Shown here piece by piece: positions 1 through 11,246 of a stretch of DNA of 64,000 nucleotides. The notes beneath the pieces were generated by a model. It was not told where the DNA came from and searched no databases. It was given only the letters and a program-made list of their open reading frames with translations. Location of the stretch: positions 1-64,000 of the forward strand of contig JAXCGZ010007648.1 in assembly GCA_037179515.1 (NCBI GenBank). Direction: 5' to 3'. Position numbers and translations under genes: made by a program. This stretch comes from Halocaridina rubra (Eukaryota; Arthropoda; Malacostraca; Decapoda; Atyidae). The stretch's first letter is position 1. The number at the start of each line of letters is the position of its first letter.

Positions 1-913
1 CTGGGCCCACTGTTATTTTTAGTTTATATAAATGATATTTCCAGTGCCGGTAATAAATTCAAATATATTCTTTATGCAGATGACACCAACCTTCTCTTGC
101 ATGATAATACCCTTGACCACCTCCATTCTGTTTTATATAGTGAACTAGAAAAAATTAACGACTGGGTCTCTGTTAATAAATTAAAGCTAAATGTTTCCAA
201 AACTGACTACTGTATATCTTATTACAAAATAGATCTATAGCACACAATGTTGGTCAAGTTAATATGAATGGGTATGAAGTTAAAAGAGTTGCTTGTAAGA
301 AATTTTTGGGAGTTATTATTGATGAAAATTTAAGTTGGAAATATCATATTCAATCTATCCGCTCAAAACTGTCCAAGACGTGGGGAATTTTGTATAAAAT
401 TCGCCATAACCTAACAAATGAGGCCTTAAAAAGCATAAACTATTCCCTGTGTTATTCTCTTATTATATACTGTTTGTCCATCTGGGGTTGTACTTGGCCG
501 TCAATTGCAAGGAATGTACAGTATTTGTAACTCAGAGAAAACTGATCAGAACTATTACATATAGGGGAAAATATGACTCAACTTCCTCTTTTTTCAAGGA
601 GCTAAACTTGCTTAAATTTAATTACATGATACAAAATTTCTGTCTTATTATTATACATAATAATGTTAATGATAACAGTCATAACAGAAGATTATTTAGA
701 TTTATTCAACACAGCCATGGAACCAGAGATAACATAAATTTGATATGTCCACAGCCGAAAACAACCTTGTACATATTTTCTATCCACTGTTTTGGCCCAA
801 AATGTTGGAATGCATTACCAGAAGAGTTAAAAGTAATAACTGGCATAACTTTATTTAAAAAGAAACTCAAACAGCATTTATTTACTAGGCAAAATCAAGC
901 AGCTGTTGAATAA
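1..913 (+). pseudogene. Reverse transcriptase C-terminal part of a CR1/L2-group LINE, frameshifted
   Basis: The sequence opens inside an RT domain. Bases 1-240 read LGPLLFLVYINDI followed by LYADDTNLL, the conserved RT motifs before and at the YxDD active site (YADD). The frame then stops at 238-240. The following thumb/C-terminal region continues in another frame at 264-530 (FLGVIIDENLSW, then an IYCLSIWGCTWPS segment) and in a third frame at 449-913. This order is typical of non-LTR RTs of the CR1/L2/Rex group. At least two frameshifts and a stop make it dead. The 5' part lies outside the window. Its protein is clearly different from the abundant CR1 family elsewhere in the window, so it is a separate LINE lineage. 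The clade name is an inference from motif spacing. Confidence 0.75.
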
Positions 914-1439
914 TAATCAATACAGTATTGGTTCATCAGTATGTCCAGATTAAGGTCAGGCTACTGTTTTGTTTTAATACAAGATAAGTATGAGATTGCT
1001 ATATTGGAGCTTTTGTTAACTATTGCCGTCATACTTTAAATTATGTAAAATGTATGTTAAACTGCCTGCCAAGGAGCTCTTGCTCAGCAGACTAGTGCCT
1101 CTGAGTATAAAGTACATATTTATTCCTGTATATATACTAAATATTTGGCAATAAAATCTAAGCCTATCTATCCACAGTGTAAATGGGATAAGGTCTTTTG
1201 TCTTGGGTCTTTAAAAACCGTACCTGGTCACTCTTCTCCATTTTATCTCATTGCAACCTCCACTCTCCCATCCCAGTTTACAGCACTGAACAAGTGTCAT
1301 CCACTAATAACAGCTATTTCCAAACCTCTACCTAGCTCACTTGCATTTACTTCCTCCCTCACCACTCCATTCTTATGCACATTGAACACCTAAAGCAACT
1401 TTACACAACGCTGACACAACCCCACACACAAAAATTCAC
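914..1439. other. Unassigned: LINE 3' flank, no gene seen
   Basis: This is AT-rich sequence after the RT fragment. It may include the 3' UTR of that LINE up to about 1140. From 1145 to 1393 there is an open frame that is pyrimidine-rich and has no recognisable domain; I treat it as chance. No splice-exon pattern or RNA gene was recognised. Confidence 0.5.
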
Positions 1440-2850
1440 TGAAGTCAGGGGAGATTCCAAGATGCTGGAAACAAGCAAATGTGATACCTATCTTCAAAAA
1501 GGGAAGGAGGGATACGGCTCTGAACTATAGATCAGTTTCCTTGACCAGCATAGTTTGCAAAGTTATGGAGAAACTACTAAGGATACATATCTCTCTTCAC
1601 TTGGAATCCTTCAACTTTTTGTCAGTGAGGCAACATGGCTCCAGAGAAGGTAGATCAACAGTAACAAACTCATTAGAATTTTATGGTGAGGTAAGCCGAA
1701 TCTTACAGGAAAGAGAGGGCTGGGCAGATTGCATATTCCTAGACTTCCAGAAAGCGTTTGACACTGTTCCACATGGGAGACTTATTAGGAAGCTGCAAGC
1801 AATGGCTAGAATAGGTGGAAATGTCTTGGAATGGATAAAAACTTACTTAGAAGGAAGGGAACAGAGGGTTAGAGTAAGACACTCAGTGTCTGAATGGAGA
1901 AGAGTTAGTAGTGGAGTTCCACAGGGTTCAGTTTTAGGGCCACTTTTGTACCTTGTATATGTAAATGCCCTACCAGAGTCTGTAAATTTATTCATGAATA
2001 TGTTTGCAGATGATGCAAAGATTGTGAAGAAAGAAAAAAACGAGAACAATGGTAGAGTACTTCAGGAGGATTTAAATAGTCTGCATGAGTGGTCAGAAAA
2101 GTGGCTAATGAAATTCAATACTTCAAAATGTAAGGTAATGAGAATGGGTACAAGTGCAAGAAGGCCCAAGCTTGACTACTCGGTGGCTGGAGTACAACTT
2201 CAAGAGACAGAAAATGAGAGAGATCTAGGAGTAAACATACTGGCCGATTTGTCTCCAGAAATACATATAAATGGCATAGTAAGGGCAGCATATGCCTTCT
2301 TATCAAATGTAAGGGTAGCCTTCAGGCACATGGACAAGGAAATGTTCATAAATATTTATGTAACCTATGTGAGGCCAAAACTCGAATATGCAGCCCCCTT
2401 TTGGAATCCACACTTGAAAAAGCCAGAAATACGCAATCTCAGTTATGATGAGAGGCTGAGGGAATTAGACTTACCATCACTCGAAGCTAGAAGATTGAGG
2501 GGGGATATGGTGACAGTCTTTAAATTCCTTCATGGTTATGATAGAGTGGATAGGGATCGATATTTTGATATGGCTGGCTCTAGAACTAGAGGTCATAGTT
2601 TGAAGCATCGTAAGAAAACTTGTTTGCAGGATGTAAGGATATACTTTTTCAGTGTAAGAGTAGTTGATAATTGAAATTGGCTAAGCGAGGAGGTAGTTAA
2701 TGCTATCTCAATCCTTAGTTTTAAGGACAGGTATGATAAGTATCACTAAGTATAAAATGGAACCGATCAGGAGAAGGGAAGATACGAGCTTTGGGCTCTT
2801 TCCCGTAAACACAATTAGGTAAGCGCAATTAGATAAGTACACGGCAGGCA
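1440..2850 (+). mobile_element. 5'-truncated CR1 copy with nearly intact RT
   Basis: The copy starts abruptly in the middle of the RT and ends with the family's 3' UTR and two 14-bp tail units around 2814-2845. The reading frame from 1481 to 2674 carries the RT palm with CIFLDFQKAFD, GVPQGSVLGPLL and MFADDAKIV (FADD in place of YADD). Compared with sister copies it lacks a block of about 16 residues (HIAKLEKVQRHATKLV in others) near 2430, and TGG has become TGA at the codon ending the frame (VVDN-stop). It is therefore a recent but inactive copy. Confidence 0.88.
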
Positions 2851-3339
2851 TAAGAACACACAAAATCAGTATCTCAAATTTCTCCTTGAGGTTTTGCCTG
2901 ACCAGGACTAAAGTATAAAACTTATACAAAGTTTTCCTGAATAAGAGATTCTGCAGAGTATTGTGAGTAAAAAAATTGTATTTGTAGTTAACGAGACTGT
3001 CCAAAATAGTAAAGGAAAAAATTGAGAATACTTTTGAGAGGGGAAAAAGAAGAAGCTTTGGTGTCTTGCCTTGAAGGAAGTTTAGAAGAGTTGCAGAGGC
3101 AAAGTCATCACATCACATTTCCTAATTTCTTGTGTAAATTAGGGAGAGCTCTTACAGCCGTTTACCTCATCCTGTGGTTCCATATATTGTTAAAATCAAT
3201 ATCCTTCCCATTTACATTAACTTGATATTTTGTTATACGAAATTGAATAATTAAATAAATACGATAAATACTCCTGTCAACAGTACTAAGTTAAGTTGCC
3301 AAGTAGCACAGCTGTCTTGTTTTTTCTTTTTACTTGTTC
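2851..3339. other. Unassigned AT-rich spacer
   Basis: This lies between two CR1 copies. Open frames on both strands (for example 2708-3004 minus) partly overlap CR1 tail sequence and show no domain. Nothing else is recognised. Confidence 0.5.
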
Positions 3340-4522
3340 TCTTTTATTATTTTTTTTTTTATAAATTGAGTTACCTTTGAAGGGTGATCCTGTGAAAACA
3401 TACCTTGGTTAGCAGATTATTATTTTTTTCTTTTCTGAAATGACCAGTTTACCAGTTAAGAAGAATATATAGCAGAAGCAGGTGGGTGTCTCCTCAGATA
3501 CAAATTAAAATTTTCCTTCAAGTGGACTTTTGTATTGCATTTTTTTTTTCCTTCTCAAAATGCCAAAGTCAAGTTTTAAGTTGGGATGTGTGTTACCAGA
3601 AAAGGGATAAATTGAGTAACTAACTTAGTACTCGTATGAAGATATAGAAATTCTGTGCGAAGCTTCAATAGAAACTTTTCTCTTTTTTTCTTCTCTCTTT
3701 ATATTCTTTGAAAGGAAAAATATCAAAATGAGGCCATCTCTGTCCCTAACCCCCCATCCAATTGTCAGGGGAGGGGTTGTAGAGGATCTCTTGGGGATGT
3801 AGCAGGAGGAGGAGTGGCTGTCAGGAGATTGAAACAGAAAGTCAAGGAACTAGAGACAATGGTTAAAAACCTTAATAATTAAATTCGGAATATGGATAGA
3901 GTAATGAAAGAGAATGAAACACTCAGAGAGGAAATTAGATATTTGCAGGAAGCTAATAAAGCACAAGGGCTAGAGAAGAAATAGAAAAACGAATAAGGAA
4001 GCTGGAAAGGGAAAAAGTGAACTAGAAACCAGAATTTCTAAACAAGAAGATAACAACAAACAGCTGAATGACAACCTGAATGAATTAAATATTAGTTCAC
4101 TGCTCTCTTTTGAGAGAGAAAGGATTACAGCTTGAAATGTCTAGATTAAGGAAAACATCGAACAGTTTAGAAAAGAGTTTGAGGAGCTGAATACGGAACA
4201 TGATGCCATGAAAACTACCTTTGCTGATGCACTAAAGGGGAATGCGTCAGTAAACGAGGCTGTGAAGGTGGTGGCACTGGAAAACATACAAACAGTTGAC
4301 TATAAAGTAACAGTAATAGAAAAAATGAAAGATGTTGTGATGGAAGGGGCAAATCCACTAATTAAACAGGCACTTGATAAAAAGAGGTCAGGGGTAATCT
4401 CAGGCATAAGCGAATCCCAGGAGCCAACATGGCAGGGGAGACTTGAAAATAGAGCTAGGGTTTTAGACCTGATAAGAAAGCTTGGAGTAGTTTGTGGTCC
4501 TGAGGATATTGTAAGCATCCAC

Positions 4523-6720
4523 GAATGTGACAGTATTTCGCTGAAAGTCACCAGAGGATATAGTAGATGCCTTATTAGTTAATTTAGTAACTATTAACTG
4601 TTTTTTTTTTCTTACTAAAATAATTCTCACTCCTTTTCCTTTTGCAGATTATGATTATTTGCAATTTATATATCAGCTTTAGCTAGTTTTAAATATATCT
4701 TATTTAATATTCTTGTACGTGTAGTAAGCATGATCCCAATATAAAAATCTCCCTCCTGTTTCTTTGTTCTCTGCATTTATCTCGTGTAGTGATGACGTAC
4801 CTTGTATATACGTTTTTTACACAATTTTCGTATGATAAAATAGCTCTTGCTGATAAATTTTTTAGATTATAAAAATTGCTCTTGCCGATAATTTTGTTAT
4901 AAATTTGACCCTTCTAATATGTCATTAGCCTGTCTAGATACATTTCAGAAGCTTCTTTATTATTTGAATAGTTAAAATTCCGTCTCCTGCAATGAGAAGA
5001 ATGTTCTAGAGATTATTCGCCAGTAACCTATTTTGCCAATAAAAATTCTCTTTTTTTTTTTATTTGCACCTAAAATACTGTCTCTCTCTTGCATCTCTGC
5101 CATAATTGCCTGCCAGGGACCACCACTACAGTAGCCCTCAAATATTATATGAACAAGTTACTTCTCTGGATATATTACCTACAGATGACATCACCAGGAG
5201 GGACATTGAATCGTCCTCATTTGATGGCCAAATATTCCAGAGGCAAGATCTCGCCTTAGCAGTCAAGCTTACTTCAAACCTTATTTACGAGGCGTCTTCA
5301 TAGGAATTCATCTGGCACAAACAAGGTGAGAGATAGTGTATGGTAAAGCTCGTTGGTCAAGCAAATTGGGAATTCGAGAAACTGGTTAAATTCGTTACTG
5401 GTCAAATCCTTTACCGGTCAAATCCTATGAAAATTTTCTCTGATTCCATTCCCATACTAAACGATCTTTTGTAGATTGCCTAACTGGAATCTTTTTTGCC
5501 AAACTTAATTCTTTGTCCTGGAAATTAACGCCAATATACACTGATAAGAAATTTCTTTAATTGAATGTGCCAAACAAAAATCTCATCCTCAGAAGAATAC
5601 TTATTACCCCATAAAAATTATCCCTTTTTCCTAAAGAATTCTGAATTCATTTCACCCCTTTCTGTCATCGTAAATAAAGTGTTTTACATCAAAACTCGTA
5701 AATAAAGTGATTTACTATATAAATTGCAAATGATTAATCATTTAACTAAGTGTTATATGCTGTAAACCGCAAATAATTAATAAGTAATATTACCATGTTG
5801 ACTTTGCAAATGTTTCTTGTTAACCACAATTTAATGGTTTCATGCTGTATTTATCTTGCTGATTCTTCATATATTGGGGATAAAGTGTTTTGAATTATAG
5901 GTTGCAAATACTTCAAAATGTGGTTTTGCCCTTTTTGCATTGCAAATATTTCCTGATAACCACAATTGAATGAACACTGTATTTATCTCGTAGATTCTCC
6001 CTTTATCGTAAATAAAGTGTTTTTACCATGTACACTGCAAATAATTAAGAAGTAATTTTTCCCAATTGGCATTGCAAACTTTTGTGGTTGCCCACAATTT
6101 AAGGAATACTGTATATACTGTATTTGTCTCGCTTATTCTCCATTTATTGTAAATGAATTGTTTTACGCTAATGCCGGCAAATAATTAATGGTTTTTTATG
6201 CTCTTATGGTAACATAAATATTTCTGGTTAACTGTGACTAACCAATATATTTTCATCCAGAAGAATAATATTGGAAACTCATTATATGTTTGCTCGTGCC
6301 TTCGGTTTTTCCATTATTAACAGTGTGCCGTTTCTGCTTCTGCAATTGCAGTGTCCTCTATTCTACTTTACCTGTGTGACAGACGTGATCATCGACTTCA
6401 GGCCAAAGTCTTAGCATCCGTGTGTGGTGCCAGGAATCGAAATCGTGCTCACCACCTCCGGGATTTGAGGTAGCATTCCATAAATTTAAATTTGAAATTT
6501 GTTCCAGCTTTCCAAAAATTAATCAAATTTTTTTAATGTGTTATTGCATTTCCGAAATTGAAAGAAAGTTGAATTCTGAGTTTCATTTAACTGAGTAGTG
6601 GTATGCCGGGCGGGGTGTTCAAGTACAGTACTATCTGTCCTGTCTGTTTGTGAGCTCTTAACCGAGCTCAGTACTCTGAGTCCCCTTAGTAAAACAGAAA
6701 CTTAGCAACCTTCCCACAAC
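4523..6720. other. 2.2-kb insertion of unknown type inside CR1 ORF1
   Basis: The ends are defined by the continuity of CR1 ORF1 on both sides. Bases immediately inside the left and right ends do not form an obvious terminal inverted repeat, and no convincing target-site duplication is seen; CATCCAC at left against TTCCCAC at right is at best suggestive. The insert holds a degenerate tandem repeat (5671-6200), an open frame at 5106-5303 with complex, non-repetitive composition, and an exon-like open block at 6351-6472 flanked by a pyrimidine tract with AG and by GTAGCA. I recognise no transposase or RT. It could be a non-autonomous DNA element, a transduced host segment, or an unrecognised family. 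Confidence 0.6.
5671..6200. repeat. Degenerate tandem repeat, about 130-180 bp unit
   Basis: The motif TAAATAAAGTGTTTTAC or a close variant recurs at about 5671, 5699, 5877, 6009 and 6150. Each is followed at similar distances by TTGCAAATAATTAA, CCACAATTTAA and TATTTATCTCG-like words, which indicates an old, decayed array of four to five units. Confidence 0.6.
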
Positions 6721-7031
6721 CAGCTAGGTAAATATTCTAGGGAGGGAAAGCAAAGACCAACAAAAGTAAACTTTGAGAGAGGGGACACATGTAGAGAAAT
6801 ATTGATGAGGAAAAATGTCTAAAAGACCTTCAAGAATTCAAAAAAGTGTTCATTAGACGATACAGAACACAGGAAGAGATGGAAAGGATAAAAAACTTGT
6901 TGCAAGAGGCTAGAAAGTTAAATGAAAAAAGAAAAGAAGAAGAGAAGAAAACTTTTAATGTCAGAGTTCTTCCAAACAAAGGGGAGATAAAGAAGATAAT
7001 GATAGAAGATCAGGGGATGGGCCCTCATTAA

Positions 7032-9790
7032 GATTGTTAAACACAAATACTGATGGCTTAGCTGGTAAGGCAGTAGAATTAAAAGATAGGATTCACAACA
7101 GTAAGGCAGATATAGTAGCAGATACAGAGACTAAGTTGAGTAAGGACTTAAACAGTGTCACAGTTTATCCTAAGGGCTTCAGAATATTAAGGGTTGAAAG
7201 ATCTGAGAGGACTGGTGGAGGGATAGCACTGCTCATAAGTGAAAGGATTCAAGTTGAAGACATAAACTTTGCTATAGAAAGTGAGTTCAATGAATTTCTT
7301 GTTGCTCTCATAAATACTCGGTCAGAGAACATTATAATGACTGTTTTATATAACCCACCAAGGAACCAACATAAGCTAGAAGTTTATGAGGAAAGACATA
7401 TAGGTACTATTGAAGTCATAAACTCAGTTGTTAAAATGGCATGGGAGAGAAAATGTAGGATTTTGATTATGGGAGATTTTAATCATAAAGAGATAGATTG
7501 GATAAATCTTTACCCACACAGTGGTGAGGACTCATTCGGGCCGTAATTCCTAGACTGCGTACAAGGGAATTTCCTACACCAACATGTACTAAAACCAATG
7601 AAGGCCTTGGGTGGGGATGAGCCATTGCTACTTTATCAAGTATTCTCGGATAACGTGTTGGATACTGAAAAAATGGAGTATGAACCACCAATTGGAAAGA
7701 GTGACCACTGTGTGTTGTTAATGGAGTATATCACTGAAGATATTTTGCCTAAGAGTAGAGGCACTGAGGACACGAGGAGGAACTATCCAAAAGGGGATTA
7801 TATCCCAATAAATGAGCTTTTTGCAGTTATTGACTGAAGGACCTTATTTAACTACATATCTGTACAAGAAATGTGCAACATGTTTTGTGAGAAAAATTAC
7901 ACCGAAGTAGGTGTAATTCATGCCAGAGAGAAGTGGTTCGATAATGAGTGTAAAAGAGATAAGGAGTGGAGAGATAAATGCTGGAAAAGGTATAAGAGGA
8001 GAAAAAACATAAATGCCTGGCAGACCTATAAGAGAGCAAGAAATGATTACCAAAGTAAAAGAAGAGAGGCAGAGAGAGACTATGAAAGGGACGTCACCAG
8101 GAAGGCTAAAGAAAATTCCAAGCTCTTCCACAACTTTATCATAGGGAAATTGAAGGTAAAAGAACGGGTATTAAAGCTTAAGAGAGCAGATAAAAGCATC
8201 GCCGAGACGGATGAAGAGATCGGCAAAGAATTTAACAAGGAGTTTCAGTCTGTATTTACAGTAGAAAATACCCCACCCTCTCAGATTGCGGAGATAGAAG
8301 CTCATGGGCCAGTAATAGAGAACATCAACCTTTCAGCCACAGAGGTATGCAAAGCGCTGATTGAGTTAGATGTCCATAAAGCTATGGGTCGTGCTGATAT
8401 ATTTCCTCATGTACTTAAAAAATGCGTAACTTCAATATCAGAGGCACTAAGTATCATATTTAGAAAGTCGCTGGAGTCAGGGGAGATTCCAAGATGCTCG
8501 AAAGAAGTGAACGTGATACCTATCTTCAAAAAGGGAAGGAGGGATACGGCTCTAAACAATTGACCTGTTTCCTTGAGCAGCATAGTTTGCAGTATTATAG
8601 AAAAACTAATAAGGAAACGTATCTCTCTCTGCTTGGAATCCTTCAACTTTTTGCCAGTGAGACAACATGGCTTCAGAGAAGGTAGATAAACAGTAACAAA
8701 CTTATTAGAATTTTATGATGAGGTAAGCCGAATCTTACATGTGAGAGAGGGCTGGGCAGATTGCATATTCCTAGACTTCCAGAAAGCATTTGACATGGGA
8801 GACTTATTAAGAAGCTACAAGCAATATCAAGAATAGGTGGAAATATCTTGAAATGGATAAAAACATACTTAGAAGGAAGGGAACAAAGAGTTAGAGTAAG
8901 ACACTCATTGTCTGAATGGAGAAGAGCTAGTAATGGTGTTCCACTTTTGTTCCTTATATATGTAAATGATCTACCAGAGTCTGTAAATTCATTCATGAAT
9001 ATGTTTGCAGATGATGCAAAGACTGTGAAGAAAGTAAGAAACTAGAACAATGGTAGAGAACTTCAAGAAGATCTAAATAGTCTGCATGAGTGGTCAGAAA
9101 TGTGGCTAATAAAATTCAGTACTTCAAAATGTAAGGCAATGAGAATGGGTACAAGTGCAAGAAGGCCCAAGCTTGACTACTCAGTAGCAGGAGTAGAACT
9201 TCAAGAGACAGAGAATGAGAGAGATCTAGGAGTAAACATGATGGCAGATTGTCTCCAGAAATGCATATAAATGGCATAGCAAGGGCAGTATATGCTTTCT
9301 TAGCAAATGTAAGGGTAGCCTTCTGTCACACGGACAAGGAAATGTTGAAAAATATTTATGTAGCAATGTGTGAGGCCAATGCTTGAATATGCAGCCCTAT
9401 TTTGGAATCCGCACTTGAAAAAGCTGGCACTTAAGCTGAAAAGATTTCAAAGACACCATGAAACTGGTGCCAGAAATACGCAACCTCACTTCTGATAAGG
9501 CTGAGGGAATTAGACTTACCATTACTTGAAGCTAGATGATTGAAGGGGACTTGGTGACAGTCTTTAAATTTATTCATGGTTATGACAGAGTGGATAGGGA
9601 TCGATATTTTGATATGGCTGGCACTAGAACTAGAGGTCATAGTTTGAAGCTTCGTAAGAAAACTTGTTTGCAGGATGTAAGGAAGTACTCTTTTTAGTGT
9701 AAGAGTAGTTGATAATTGGAATTGGCTAAGCGAGGAGGTAGTTAATGCTAACTCAGTCCATAGTTTTATGGACAAATATGATAAGTATCA
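7032..9790 (+). pseudogene. CR1 ORF2 (endonuclease-reverse transcriptase), decayed
   Basis: The endonuclease begins in-frame at 7034 (NTDGLAGKAVELKDRIH) and keeps TETKL, MGDFNHKEIDW and SDHCVLL, the APE-type catalytic motifs. It is broken by stops around 7545 and 7837. The linker and RT follow at 7871-8563, with a stop after DTALNN, a second stop at 8686, a deletion near 8796 that removes the residues after FQKAFD, and loss of the block around the GVPQGS motif near 8940. The C-terminal region is frameshifted repeatedly to 9790. In intact form the protein would nick target DNA and prime reverse transcription on it. Confidence 0.82.
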
Positions 9791-9892
9791 CTAAGTAGAA
9801 AATGGAACCGATCAGGAGACCGGAAGTTATGAGCTTTGGGCTCTTTCCCGTAAACACAATTAGGTAATTACAATTAGGCAATGGCCATTTTG

Positions 9893-10112
9893 ATATGAAA
9901 GCTTCTTTGCAGGATGTAAGGAATTAGTTTTTTTAGTATAAGAATAGTTGGTGATAGAATTCGCTAAGCTAGGAGGTACTTAATGCTGATTCAATTCACA
10001 GTTTCTAGGACAAATATGATAAGTATTATTGAGTATAATAATGGAACCGACTATAAGATACAGAGTCATAAACATAAGGCTCTTTCCCTTAAACACCAAT
10101 AGGTAAGTACTT
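9893..10112 (+). mobile_element. Short CR1 3' fragment (old copy)
   Basis: The sequence resembles the last ~70 codons and 3' UTR of CR1: GATATGAAAGCTTC, TTGCAGGATGTAAGG, GGAGGTACTTAATGC, then ATGGAACCGAC, GGCTCTTTCCC and a single AATAGGTAAG tail unit. It directly follows the tail of the preceding copy. Confidence 0.75.
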
Positions 10113-10644
10113 CAAACCAATCACTCTCACCATGCCTGACTCACAAACACTGTATTACTTACTTAAAACCTTTTGGCTATTTTCAACAAAATTCCCCTTG
10201 TTCCATGCAGTCACAACATACAGAAGCTCCCCTACCTATGAACAACTGAGGTACAAATAATCACAGATACGAACAAAAACCTACCCAATATCTACCCATG
10301 TAGTAATATATGTATTACTGTCTTGTACTGTATTATTACTATTATTACTGTATAAAATTCATTCATACTGCATACTTTATATATTTTGTAGTTGTTAAGT
10401 GTCTTTAGCCCAAGTACTGTACAGTACTGCATATGTATGTACTGTAAAGTAGCTTTTTTTTTTTTTTTTTTTACTTAAACACAACTTACGAACGGGCTTG
10501 TAGAACCTAATTCTTTGGTAAGCTGTGGAGTGTGTGTATACCACAATGCATCTCTGTCACCCTTGTTATATGCTTTATCAATATCCATGGCAAAAAAAGT
10601 CCTTACCATTCATTAGGAATGTTTCACATGTCAGTTGCACCACA
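10113..10644. other. Unassigned spacer
   Basis: AT-rich sequence with a run of TACTGTA-like words near 10380-10445 and a poly-T near 10456-10482. No coding or RNA signal is seen. Confidence 0.5.
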
Positions 10645-11034
10645 TGAGAGGCTGAGGGAATTAGACTTACCATCACTCGAAGCTAGAAGATTGAGGGGGA
10701 TATGGTAACAGTCCTTAAATTCCTTCATGGTTATGATAGAGTGGATAGGGATCGATATTTTGATATGGCTGGCTCTAGAACTAGAGGTCATAGTTTGAAG
10801 CTTCGTAAGAAAACTTGTTTGCAGGATGTAAGGAAATACTTTTTCAGTGTAAGAGTAGTTGATAATTGGAACTGGCTAAGCGAGGAGGTAGTTAATGCTA
10901 TCTCAATCCATAGTCTTAAGGACAGGTATGATAAGTATCACTAAGTATAAAATGGGAGCGGTCAGGAGACGGGAAGATACGAGCTTTGGGCTCTTTCCCG
11001 TAAACACAACTAGGTAATAACAATTAGGTAATCA
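10645..11034 (+). mobile_element. 5'-truncated CR1 3' end
   Basis: Begins at the GAGAGGCTGAGGGAATTAG block of the RT C-terminus. The open frame 10702-10944 encodes FLHGYDRVDRDRYFDMAG through KDRYDKYH-stop. The 3' UTR follows and ends in two 14-bp tail units at 11007-11034. Confidence 0.87.
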
Positions 11035-11246
11035 CATTTACATGTTTTGCAGACTCTCTTTGTCTCTTCAACCCACATTTTCCTTTCCCCATCGCACTCT
11101 CAGTTCCCTTCATAAATTTTATCAATCAGTATTCCAATACACCTTACCAATTACACTAAACAAAGCTCCTCTAACACTATTACATGCTTACTTATCTCCC
11201 TTGCTTATATATAGTGGGAATATACATGCACTCCTCCAATCATTTA

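Larger units (their letters stand above)
3733..7031 (+). pseudogene. CR1 ORF1 (coiled-coil / RRM-like nucleic-acid chaperone), interrupted
   Basis: The ORF1 remnant falls in two parts, about 3733-4522 and 6721-7031. The first part keeps the N-terminal coiled-coil region in shifting frames and an open stretch at 4208-4522 with VISGISESQ and KLGVVCGPEDIV, the RRM-like core. The second part keeps the C-terminal block VFIRRYRTQEEMERIKNLL and ends DQGMGPH-stop at 7029-7031, the same ending as in the complete ORF1 at 28292-29371. The ORF is broken by frameshifts and by the 2.2-kb insertion. In related LINEs this protein binds element RNA. Confidence 0.8.
3340..9885 (+). mobile_element. Near full-length CR1 element split by a 2.2-kb insertion
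   Basis: The left part (3340-4522) matches the 5' UTR and ORF1 N-terminal half of the minus-strand full-length copy at 25.39-29.75 kb, block for block: the GTGTGTTACCAG segment, the AGCAGAAGCAGGTGG segment and the start of ORF1. The right part (6721-9885) resumes in ORF1 exactly where the left stops (IH, then QLGK) and runs through ORF2 to a 3' tail with two 14-bp units near 9856-9884. The interruption from 4523 to 6720 is described separately. The element carries many stops and frameshifts and is an old, inactive copy. It is one of two copies that define the family's 5' end. Confidence 0.85.

Noticed and set aside
5106..5303. 65-codon plus-strand ORF as a gene
   Set aside because: Complex composition but no recognised domain, uncertain start, and it lies inside an insertion of unknown type. 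Kept only as part of that finding.
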